Positions 1 to 5,662 of a DNA stretch of 5,662 nt are shown here, in pieces. Under the pieces are notes generated by a model, which was not told the DNA's origin, did no database searches, and saw nothing but the letters and a program-made list of their open reading frames with translations. Location of the stretch: positions 1 through 5,662 of the forward strand of contig CACYDZ010000084.1 in NCBI GenBank assembly GCA_902773265.1, in the 5' to 3' direction. The DNA is from an uncultured Ruminococcus sp. GTDB taxonomy: Bacteria; Bacillota; Clostridia; Oscillospirales; Acutalibacteraceae. The translations under genes and the position numbers were made by a program. Position 1 is the first letter of the stretch. Each line of letters begins with the position of its first letter.

Positions 1-3000
1 AAACAGAATAATGATCAAGGTATTCTTCTCGATTTCCCATCTGTTACCAGACAAAGTGGAACAAGTATTAGTAGTGATCCCAGGCCATGGAATAACTGGA
101 AGAGCATTCCTCCGGGACACAAACAGGCTGTAACTGCAATGTCCGCACTTCGCAATCACTCGGATTCTTTTCGAAGAGAGTTGACTGGAGCCAGAAAAGA
201 GTGGCAGGATGCGAAAGCCAATAGTCAACAAATCTATGAATCAGTAACTTCAAGCGCAAGGAGCCAGTGTGAAGACGAAAAACGCCGGTTTACAAGTGAA
301 TGTGAAAATAATATAAAGAGTACTGAAAATAGAAGAAATACTGCCAATAATATCGTTGATGCATGCAGCAGATTCATTAACAACATGCCTAATACCGGCG
401 CTGATAATGCTATCAGTGCTGCCCGTAGCAGTTTAAGCTCTGTTACAAACACTCAGAAAGAAGTATTTGCTGCTATCAGCACGAAAATTCAGGCATACCA
501 TACACTTTGCAATTGCCAAATAGCGGAGTCTGAACGCACGCGAAACGACAAACTGGACAGGGCGAGAACTGAACAGATTGACCGGGATACTCAGGCAGAA
601 CGAAGATATGAAACCAAACATAAGAATATCTGCGACATGCGAAGGGTTGACATTAATGAAGGATTCAATAAAGCAACTGTTCATGCATATCAACAGGAAA
701 TCGAATCATCCAGATTCAATTCTGCTAATTATGAATGTCCTTCAGAAGTGCCAGATTATGTAATGTTGGGAAAAATTGGTCTGGTAATTCCCAATAACTC
801 ACAGGATGATATGACCGTTGTTCAGGCAGTTGAGTTACAGACGAGTGATGTCGGTACTAAGAAGTCTGGTGAATATGTTGTGGAGATTCCTTATTCACAG
901 AGGCTTTCAGACGGTATATCTCTTTTGATGAGATATTCACCTGCTGACAGAAACTATGTACAGGGATTGATTCAACCATTGCTTCTGAAACTGTTTATGT
1001 CCTTCCCTGCCGGAAAACTTGAGGCAACGATGATAGATCCGCTTGAACTCGGCGCAAGTTTTCCTGATATTCCAAAGTTAGCTGAAGGTCCAAATTCTGC
1101 ACGTATTATTGATACGAAAATCTGGAGTAAAGAGAAGGACATAGAGAACGCAATAGCCACTTTACGGCAAAGATTGGAAAATATGACTCAGGCTTATGGC
1201 GGAGATCAGACCAGTCGATTAAAAAAAGAAGTTATCAGAGCGCTTGCTATTACCGACTTTCCAACCGGATTCAGTGATACTGCGTTGAAAGATCTTCATG
1301 CAATCGTTCGAAACAGTGCTTCTTTAGGTGTATGTGTATTAATCTGTGCGAATGATGCTGAACTGGAAAAACTCAAACAGAAAAACGGTACTCTTGTCGC
1401 AGAAATTGCTCAAAGTGTTGTCGAGACCAAAGCAATGGGCAGAAGGCTGATGCTTGTTGGAGCAGAAAACGACCGTTTGTTCTTGCAGATTGATGAAATG
1501 CAGGATGTATTTGAGCGCAAAAACAGGATCCTCCCAATGATCAGCAGTGTTATTGAACATATGCAACTCAAAATCGAACATTTTGACAGCATGTTCAAAG
1601 AGGATATTTACGACAGTAATAACTGGTTCACTGGGAACCATGATGAAATTGCAATACCGATTGGTATCAAAGGTGCAAATACTATTGTCAAGATGGTTCT
1701 TGGAAGAGGCGGCGGCAGTACCGAACACCATGCCTTGATTGCCGGACAGACAGGTGCTGGTAAATCTACCCTCCTTCATACACTCATCATGAGTACACTC
1801 ATCAGTTATTCACCTGATGAAGTGCAGATGTATCTTCTCGATTTTAAGGAAGGTGTAGAGTTTAGTGCTTATACCCGTTACCGTTTGCCATCATTAAGAG
1901 TAGTTGCTATCAACAGTGAACGTGAATTTGGTCTTAATGTTCTCAAAGAACTATGCACGGAATTGGAAACCAGGACAAAACACTTCACACGTTATGGGGT
2001 CTCAGATATCAACGGATATATGAAGCTTTCAGATGTCCCTAAAGTCCCTAAACTTCTGCTTATTTTTGACGAAGTTCAGGAATTATTCAGAAGCAAGGGA
2101 GAAAGTGACTCTATTAGCAGCGAATGTCTTTCCTGCCTCAATAAACTGGTTATGCAAGGCAGAGCAATGGGAATTCATGTTATTCTTGCATGTCAGGATT
2201 TCCATAACTGTTCCGGTTTGGAAGCATATTTCAGCCAAATGGCAATTCGTATTGCTGTCAAGGGATCGATTGATGGAGCAGCATCAATTCTTAATTCTGA
2301 TAACTCGGGAATCCGAACTCTCCAGAATCAGCCTGCAGGTGCTGCCATCTATAATGGCGGCGGAGGTGTTGAATCTGCCAACAACTTCTTCCAGGTAAGC
2401 TATATCAATGAAGATGAACGATTGGATCTGCTTACCCGTCTTGATGCTTACTATACTGATCCGGATGTCGCACCGCTTTATGATAATCAGCAGACAAGAG
2501 TTCTTATGACAAATGCTGAGGATGATATTCACAACTGCTTTAACAGATTAATCCTGGAAGGCAGTGACAGTATTGAACATTTGACAACTTCAAAAGATGG
2601 TTATGGGTTACTGTTAGGCCAGGGTTTTGGCAAGAAGAGTATCTTCATGCCTGAACTCCGTAAAAAAGACCGCGATAATCTTCTGGTTGTCAGCAAGGAC
2701 GAAAAAATAGCATTAAGTATTTTTGAACTTTCTGCTATGAGTGTCCTTTATGAAGAACTTCACACAAGTGCAGACAAAGCTAATGCTTTGGTATATATAG
2801 TTGACTTGTTTGCTGACGAACTGGCTGATGGAGAATGCGACTTTGATTATCTTGAATCACAATTCCCAGACCAGATTAAGGTGGCAAAAATTGGTGATGC
2901 TGAAGAATTGATTTCCAGCTTGTATGAAACTGTACTTGGAAGATCTGATGGAACAATTCCTGATACAGAAAGAATCTTCCTGATGTTTTTTGGAATCAAT

Positions 3001-3399
3001 CGAGCAAGAAGGCTGCGTTCCGGCAGAATCTATGAAGAGGATCGCGAAGGACAGCTTAGTCCGATTGAAATGCTTCAGAGAATCATTGCAAAAGGACCTA
3101 AATATGGTGTGAACAGTATTGTGTGGGGAGAAAATCTCCGTAGCATTGAGCTTATGCTCAGTGACAGGTATGATTCAATGTTTGATAAGAGAATTGCATA
3201 CGGACTTGACGAAGATTCCATGGATATACTGGTTGCCGAGAGTAACACTAAAGGCATGCGTGGCAAAACGGCTGTTTATATGGATATTGGCAGGGATGTC
3301 AGAAATACTCATTTCCGTCCATACGATGTTCCTGCAAAAGTCTGGGTTGAACGTTATGCGGAAGTCTATGATGAAGTAATCAATGAAGGAGGGTTTTGA
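1..3399 (+). CDS. FtsK/SpoIIIE-type multi-module ATPase (5'-partial)
   Basis: The frame is open from the first base to the TGA at 3397-3399 (1132 visible residues, numbered here from the first codon of the window). The first ATG, at 139, has no ribosome binding site and the codons before it read as a Pro/Ser/Gly-rich linker, so the true start is probably left of the window. Residues about 56-236 are charged and helical, likely coiled coil, with seven cysteines. Three ATPase-like modules follow. Module 1 (about 300-450) keeps the core strands (EATMIDP at 341, ITDF at 417) but lacks a P-loop. Module 2 (about 540-810) is intact: Walker A GQTGAGKST 582-590, Walker B LLLIFDE 685-691, then QGRAMGIHVILACQ 719-732, typical of FtsK/SpoIIIE/EssC. 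Module 3 (about 870-1130) has SKDEKIALS where a P-loop should be (from 898) and FLMFFGIN (993) for Walker B. No membrane helix is visible. It is probably a cytoplasmic oligomeric motor moving protein or DNA; the substrate is unknown. The ATPase family is certain, the role is not. Confidence 0.93.
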   Translation, partial: KQNNDQGILLDFPSVTRQSGTSISSDPRPWNNWKSIPPGHKQAVTAMSALRNHSDSFRRELTGARKEWQDAKANSQQIYESVTSSARSQCEDEKRRFTSECENNIKSTENRRNTANNIVDACSRFINNMPNTGADNAISAARSSLSSVTNTQKEVFAAISTKIQAYHTLCNCQIAESERTRNDKLDRARTEQIDRDTQAERRYETKHKNICDMRRVDINEGFNKATVHAYQQEIESSRFNSANYECPSEVPDYVMLGKIGLVIPNNSQDDMTVVQAVELQTSDVGTKKSGEYVVEIPYSQRLSDGISLLMRYSPADRNYVQGLIQPLLLKLFMSFPAGKLEATMIDPLELGASFPDIPKLAEGPNSARIIDTKIWSKEKDIENAIATLRQRLENMTQAYGGDQTSRLKKEVIRALAITDFPTGFSDTALKDLHAIVRNSASLGVCVLICANDAELEKLKQKNGTLVAEIAQSVVETKAMGRRLMLVGAENDRLFLQIDEMQDVFERKNRILPMISSVIEHMQLKIEHFDSMFKEDIYDSNNWFTGNHDEIAIPIGIKGANTIVKMVLGRGGGSTEHHALIAGQTGAGKSTLLHTLIMSTLISYSPDEVQMYLLDFKEGVEFSAYTRYRLPSLRVVAINSEREFGLNVLKELCTELETRTKHFTRYGVSDINGYMKLSDVPKVPKLLLIFDEVQELFRSKGESDSISSECLSCLNKLVMQGRAMGIHVILACQDFHNCSGLEAYFSQMAIRIAVKGSIDGAASILNSDNSGIRTLQNQPAGAAIYNGGGGVESANNFFQVSYINEDERLDLLTRLDAYYTDPDVAPLYDNQQTRVLMTNAEDDIHNCFNRLILEGSDSIEHLTTSKDGYGLLLGQGFGKKSIFMPELRKKDRDNLLVVSKDEKIALSIFELSAMSVLYEELHTSADKANALVYIVDLFADELADGECDFDYLESQFPDQIKVAKIGDAEELISSLYETVLGRSDGTIPDTERIFLMFFGINRARRLRSGRIYEEDREGQLSPIEMLQRIIAKGPKYGVNSIVWGENLRSIELMLSDRYDSMFDKRIAYGLDEDSMDILVAESNTKGMRGKTAVYMDIGRDVRNTHFRPYDVPAKVWVERYAEVYDEVINEGGF
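3386..3393 (+). promoter_or_regulatory. Strong ribosome binding site deciding the start at 3402
   Basis: AAGGAGGG lies inside the last codons of the ATPase gene. It is 8 bases from the ATG at 3402 but only 2 bases from the in-frame TTG at 3396, so it supports the ATG as the start of the two-helix membrane protein and suggests translational coupling to the ATPase. Confidence 0.85.
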
Positions 3400-3401
3400 A
3401 T

Positions 3402-3737
3402 ATGACATCACAAGAAGCAAAAAAACAGGTGGATACCTGTGAAAGACAGATTCAGAATAAGCATAAGAACCTTCAGGATGCAGCAAGGAATGTTGGGGCA
3501 AGTGCTGCTCAAGCAGCTTCAAGCAAGACGGCAAGCAGCGCGATGTTACCTCTGATTATATCTTTGGTTGGTTTGATTATGTTCATGACATCTCAATCGC
3601 TCTTCGGAATTGTATTGATTATTGCTGGAATTGTAATAGCATATAACTCTTTCAAATCTGCTTCAGAAATACAGAAAAGGATTGAGGAACAGCAAAGAAA
3701 CTTGAGTAATGAAATAGGCAGATATTCCAATATCTAG
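3402..3737 (+). CDS. Small two-helix membrane protein with flanking coiled coils
   Basis: This gene encodes 111 residues of no family I recognise. The ATG at 3402 is chosen over the TTG at 3396 because of the spacing to AAGGAGGG at 3386-3393. Residues 4-30 are charged and helical (one Cys at 13), 31-47 are an Ala/Ser-rich linker, 48-64 and 67-82 are two hydrophobic helices separated only by a short SQS turn, and 85-107 are again charged and helical (EIQKRIEEQQRNL). The short turn predicts a hairpin with both termini on the same side, probably the cytoplasm. There is no cleavable signal peptide and no WXG motif. It starts 2 bases after the ATPase gene, and the visible part of the ATPase has no membrane helix, so I infer that this protein may tether or scaffold the ATPase at the membrane through coiled-coil contacts. 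The hairpin after its stop may separate its expression from the next genes. Confidence 0.85.
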   Translation: MTSQEAKKQVDTCERQIQNKHKNLQDAARNVGASAAQAASSKTASSAMLPLIISLVGLIMFMTSQSLFGIVLIIAGIVIAYNSFKSASEIQKRIEEQQRNLSNEIGRYSNI

Positions 3738-3758
3738 AAATCAAGTTTATTAAATCTT

Positions 3759-3789
3759 AGCCGGGAGAATGTCTCCTATTCTCCCGGCT
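3759..3789 (+). terminator. Perfect 12-bp hairpin between genes, possible partial terminator
   Basis: AGCCGGGAGAAT (3759-3770) pairs perfectly with ATTCTCCCGGCT (3778-3789) around a 7-base GTCTCCT loop. The tail (TTCATATTAT) is only moderately T-rich, so this may be a leaky terminator, an mRNA-stabilising or processing hairpin, or a point lowering downstream expression rather than a full stop. No convincing promoter follows it before the next gene, which argues for read-through. The opposite strand also lacks a T-run after the stem. The rest of the 72-base gap (3738-3809) holds nothing else except the ribosome binding site of the next gene. Confidence 0.55.
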
Positions 3790-3798
3790 TCATATTAT

Positions 3799-3805
3799 GG
3801 TGATG
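3799..3805 (+). promoter_or_regulatory. Ribosome binding site for the gene at 3810
   Basis: GGTGATG matches the GGTGAT part of the full Shine-Dalgarno consensus but lacks the AGGAG half. It sits 4 bases from the ATG at 3810. The ATGs at 3797 and 3803 run into a stop within a few codons, so 3810 is the start. It looks weaker than the sites of the neighbouring genes and lies 9 bases after the hairpin. Confidence 0.55.
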
Positions 3806-3809
3806 AAAA

Positions 3810-4262
3810 ATGACTGACGTTAATAACTGGGACAACATCGAAGAGTTTTTGTTAAAAGAGTGTTATGATCTGGCTTCTCAGTATGAGAAGCATGACGGGG
3901 CAAGGGATATATTACGGGAAAAATCAAAACAGATTAAAATTCCGAACGACTATGTGCCAGTACAGGAAGATGCAGTATATCGTGAAACAGAAATGCAGAT
4001 TGTGACAGAAGCAATATATGGGCTTACTCTTGAGGGCTTTGCTGCATCAGATAACTCGGTATTCAGATATGCTCATAAAATTAACAATCTGCCAAGTTCA
4101 GCGGAGAAAGAATATATTTTAGCTCTTTTGGCATTGAGAGGTGGAACTAACGAAACCCACAGGCTGGAAGCTTTGAAGCATATAACTATAGCGCTTGGCT
4201 ATTCACCTGATGATCCACGTTATCTCGCTTTGGCGAGTGTTTTACAAAATGTAGATATGTGA
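3810..4262 (+). CDS. Helical protein with TPR-like C-terminal end, function unknown
   Basis: This gene encodes 150 residues, predicted all-helical and soluble, with no signal peptide or membrane segment. The acidic N-terminal part (NNWDNIEEFLLKECYDLASQ, residues 5-24) is followed by helical stretches. Residues about 99-147 resemble one to two tetratricopeptide-type helical hairpins: EYILALLALRGG, then RLEALKHITIALGYSPDDPR, then a terminal helix, with Ala/Leu/Tyr/Pro at TPR-like spacing. Such repeats usually bind protein partners, so an adaptor or chaperone role in the cluster is plausible; this is inference. I do not recognise the family, and there are no catalytic motifs. It is the first gene after the hairpin at 3759-3789. 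Its stop (TGA 4260-4262) touches the ribosome binding site of the next gene, so the two are probably made together. Confidence 0.85.
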   Translation: MTDVNNWDNIEEFLLKECYDLASQYEKHDGARDILREKSKQIKIPNDYVPVQEDAVYRETEMQIVTEAIYGLTLEGFAASDNSVFRYAHKINNLPSSAEKEYILALLALRGGTNETHRLEALKHITIALGYSPDDPRYLALASVLQNVDM

Positions 4263-4267
4263 GGTGA
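4261..4267 (+). promoter_or_regulatory. Ribosome binding site deciding the start at 4273
   Basis: GAGGTGA is a near-perfect Shine-Dalgarno sequence overlapping the stop codon of the preceding gene, 5 bases from the ATG at 4273. The in-frame GTG at 4264 lies inside this site, so it is very unlikely to be the start. The arrangement suggests translational coupling. Confidence 0.85.
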
Positions 4268-4272
4268 GCAGT

Positions 4273-5322
4273 ATGGATTCAAAAAGAGTACTGTATTTTC
4301 TGGATTTATTAGCAAATGAAACAATCGGACACGAATCCGAACTGGCGGAGATATATAAACGCGCATTGGAGGAGAATGACGATGTCATTCATTTGATGAC
4401 TCTCTTGAGTGATTATACATATTACAAGGGAATTGGCAATGGACTCTACGAAAATGGAAAATCAATGCTTGATATGATTTTCTCCAATCCAACCAATGCC
4501 CTAAATATACTTCCTCAGCTGAAACAGGCACATGAAACAATTGATAATCAAGTCAGAGTATGTGATGAATTGATGCGCTCACCTTTTCCGTTTTTTGAAA
4601 CAATAAGCGTTCTGAAAAAGAAAGACACCTATTCTTACATGCGTTCTTTGAGAAGTATTGCAAGCGGAAGCGTTTATCTGATGATGCTGTACGGTGGATT
4701 AGGGCCAATCCGGAATTTAACATGGGATGATACTGTAGGCATTCAGGAAATGATATATGCAATTAATACGAAATTTCTTCCCGCTCTATGCAGTGTTAAA
4801 AGACCAAACTACAGTTGGATCATCAGACGGAAGAAACTTGGTGGAAGAGCTCTTTTTGGTGGTGACAGTTATTTTTTGAATTATGCAAATACAAGAAGTG
4901 TGGAAATACTATGCAGTGCTTTGCACAAAGAACCTATCGGTACTCACGCTTTTCTGAATATTGATGCTTATGAAACAGGAGAATGCGATGTTCCTTTTTG
5001 CTGGGGAATCGGCAATATTATTTCTGTTTCTCCTGACAAAGCGATTGGTTTCCTTCAAAAAGATGTTGCAACAAAACTCAGATCACCGAAAGGTGATGAA
5101 CTGAAAAGAAGAGTACCTGCACCTTTTGAATGTGCGAAACAACTGTCCGATGGTGTGAAGTTTTGCATTACACCGGATGAACTTGTTCTTGCGATGAACC
5201 AATGGCAGACAGGGCATGAAATTGAGGTGCGCAAAAGGATGCATAATTGTCTTTTCTGCGGAAAATATGTCAATGGAAATAAACTGGTCTGTCCATCCCA
5301 TTTTACTACGGAGTTAAGATGA
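4273..5322 (+). CDS. Unknown protein with C-terminal CxxC...CxxH zinc-finger-like motif
   Basis: This gene encodes 349 residues from the ATG at 4273; a GTG at 4264 would add three residues but is buried in the ribosome binding site. I do not recognise the family. Residues 1-140 look helical (RVLYFLDLL, ELAEIYKRALEE). The middle (about 140-250) is mixed, with a basic patch RRKKLGGR at 185-192, GGDSYFLNYAN at 196-206 and a C238/C243 pair. Residues 255-320 are charged (KLRSPKGDELKRR, 268-280). The C-terminal end has C326-x2-C329, ten residues, then C340-x2-H343, a plausible single-zinc site of zinc-ribbon or treble-clef type six residues before the stop. There is no signal peptide or clear membrane helix. 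The gene overlaps the radical SAM gene by ATGA, so the two are likely coupled. The Cys-containing tail and its neighbour raise the possibility that it is a partner or substrate of the radical SAM protein, but nothing shows this directly. Confidence 0.85.
   Translation: MDSKRVLYFLDLLANETIGHESELAEIYKRALEENDDVIHLMTLLSDYTYYKGIGNGLYENGKSMLDMIFSNPTNALNILPQLKQAHETIDNQVRVCDELMRSPFPFFETISVLKKKDTYSYMRSLRSIASGSVYLMMLYGGLGPIRNLTWDDTVGIQEMIYAINTKFLPALCSVKRPNYSWIIRRKKLGGRALFGGDSYFLNYANTRSVEILCSALHKEPIGTHAFLNIDAYETGECDVPFCWGIGNIISVSPDKAIGFLQKDVATKLRSPKGDELKRRVPAPFECAKQLSDGVKFCITPDELVLAMNQWQTGHEIEVRKRMHNCLFCGKYVNGNKLVCPSHFTTELR
5310..5313 (+). promoter_or_regulatory. Ribosome binding site for the radical SAM gene
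   Basis: GGAG lies 5 bases before the ATG at 5319, inside the end of the preceding gene. It supports the start that overlaps the upstream stop as ATGA (5319-5322). Confidence 0.7.
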
Positions 5323-5662
5323 AAAAGACAGATCGTAAAGTCAGTTTGGCGAGGATGTACTATCCAGTTAAATCACTTGGTCCTGGCAGCAGAGTTGGGA
5401 TATGGTTAAATGGCTGTAATCGCAGTTGCCCTGGCTGTATCAGTCCTGAACTCCGGATGTATGACGGATCAAAAGAAGTAACTGTTAACGAGATTATACA
5501 GATGATTCAGAGCATAGAAGCACCAATTGATGGTTTTACCATTTCCGGCGGAGAACCATTCTACAATCCAGAATCGTTAAACGCAATGGTGAAATCACTT
5601 GCAGAAATCTGTGATGATATACTCATTTTTACAGGTTACACAATTGAAGAACTAAAGGCACT
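5319..5662 (+). CDS. Radical SAM activase, NrdG/PflA-like (3'-partial)
   Basis: The frame is open from the ATG at 5319 to the right edge (114 codons plus two bases). The sequence IWLNGCNRSCPGC (residues 28-40) carries the radical SAM CxxxCxxC motif at C33, C37 and C40, which binds the 4Fe-4S cluster, and TISGGEPF (74-81) holds the GGEP motif that contacts S-adenosylmethionine. The cluster sits close to the N-terminus and is followed by SPELRMYDG, as in the short activases of the NrdG and pyruvate formate-lyase activase type. Those enzymes split SAM to a 5'-deoxyadenosyl radical and place a glycyl radical on a partner enzyme. NrdG proteins are usually about 150-200 residues, so roughly half to three quarters may be visible. 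No glycyl radical enzyme such as NrdD is in view, and the gene is coupled by a 4-base overlap to an unknown zinc-finger-like gene, so its target may be a component of this cluster. I give no gene symbol because a housekeeping NrdG is not shown. Confidence 0.92.
   Translation, partial: MKKTDRKVSLARMYYPVKSLGPGSRVGIWLNGCNRSCPGCISPELRMYDGSKEVTVNEIIQMIQSIEAPIDGFTISGGEPFYNPESLNAMVKSLAEICDDILIFTGYTIEELKA

Noticed and set aside
139..141. ATG at 139 as the true start of the ATPase
   Set aside because: There is no Shine-Dalgarno sequence at a usable distance, and the frame is open with coding-like codons to the left edge. It remains possible but less likely than an upstream start.
1339..1779. 146-codon open frame on the minus strand
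   Set aside because: It lies entirely antisense to the ATPase gene across a conserved motif region, and its translation has no recognisable domain. It is a shadow of the real gene.
1780..1804. Direct repeat ACACTCATCA at 1780-1789 and 1795-1804
   Set aside because: It falls in the helix after Walker A and encodes repeated Thr-Leu-Ile codons. This is a coincidence of coding sequence rather than a regulatory or mobile repeat.
3396..3401. TTG start two codons earlier for the 111-residue membrane protein
   Set aside because: Only 2 bases separate it from AAGGAGGG, whereas the ATG at 3402 has ideal spacing.
3175..3534. 119-codon open frame on the minus strand spanning the junction of the first two genes
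   Set aside because: It is antisense to two well-supported genes with good ribosome binding sites, and its translation shows no coherent features.
3402..3737. WXG100-type secreted substrate next to an EssC-like ATPase
   Set aside because: The protein is about the right length and helical, but it has no Trp-x-Gly motif and has two strong membrane helices instead.
3793..3798. TATTAT as a -10 promoter element before the gene at 3810
   Set aside because: No -35-like sequence lies 16-18 bases upstream, and the transcript start would fall on or after the ribosome binding site.
4264..4272. GTG start three codons earlier for the 349-residue protein
   Set aside because: The GTG is itself part of the GAGGTGA ribosome binding site, which is correctly placed for the ATG at 4273.
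1..5662. CRISPR arrays, tRNA/rRNA genes, insertion sequences or attachment sites
   Set aside because: No spaced repeats, transposase motifs, terminal inverted repeats or RNA gene folds were seen. Almost the whole window is protein-coding.

Overview
The window is a single-strand, tightly packed gene cluster from what looks like a low-to-moderate-GC anaerobic Gram-positive bacterium (Clostridia/Lachnospiraceae-like). That guess rests on strong AAGGAGG-type ribosome binding sites, moderately AT-rich codon usage judged by eye, and a glycyl-radical-activase-type radical SAM protein. Species and exact lineage cannot be read from the sequence. All five genes are on the + strand. The first is cut by the left edge and the last by the right edge, so the cluster extends in both directions.

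Layout: (1) 1-3399, a large FtsK/SpoIIIE-type ATPase, open at the left edge, with a charged coiled-coil N-terminal part followed by three tandem ATPase-like modules. Only the middle module has intact Walker A and B motifs. (2) 3402-3737, a 111-residue protein with two adjacent membrane helices between short coiled coils. (3) 3738-3809, the only real gap (72 bases), holding a perfect 12-bp GC-rich hairpin with a weak T-rich tail. (4) 3810-4262, a 150-residue helical protein with a TPR-like C-terminal end. (5) 4273-5322, a 349-residue protein of unknown family ending in a CxxC...CxxH zinc-finger-like motif. (6) 5319-5662, the N-terminal 114 codons of a radical SAM protein of the NrdG/PflA (4Fe-4S single-cluster) type with intact CxxxCxxC and GGEP motifs.

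Genes 1 and 2 are 2 bases apart, genes 4 and 5 (coordinates 3810 and 4273) are 10 bases apart with the second gene's ribosome binding site touching the first gene's stop, and the last two genes overlap by ATGA. This implies coupled expression. I infer, without proof, that the ATPase is the motor of a membrane-associated assembly: the two-helix protein could anchor it, the TPR-like and zinc-finger proteins could be adaptors or substrate handlers, and the radical SAM protein could activate or modify a component encoded nearby. The multi-module ATPase recalls the EssC/EccC motors of type VII secretion, but no WXG100 substrate or other secretion component is visible. The combination of a mostly degenerate tri-modular FtsK-like ATPase with a radical SAM activase is not a standard housekeeping arrangement that I can name. 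It is the best candidate here for a poorly described system (transport, conflict/defence or stress response).
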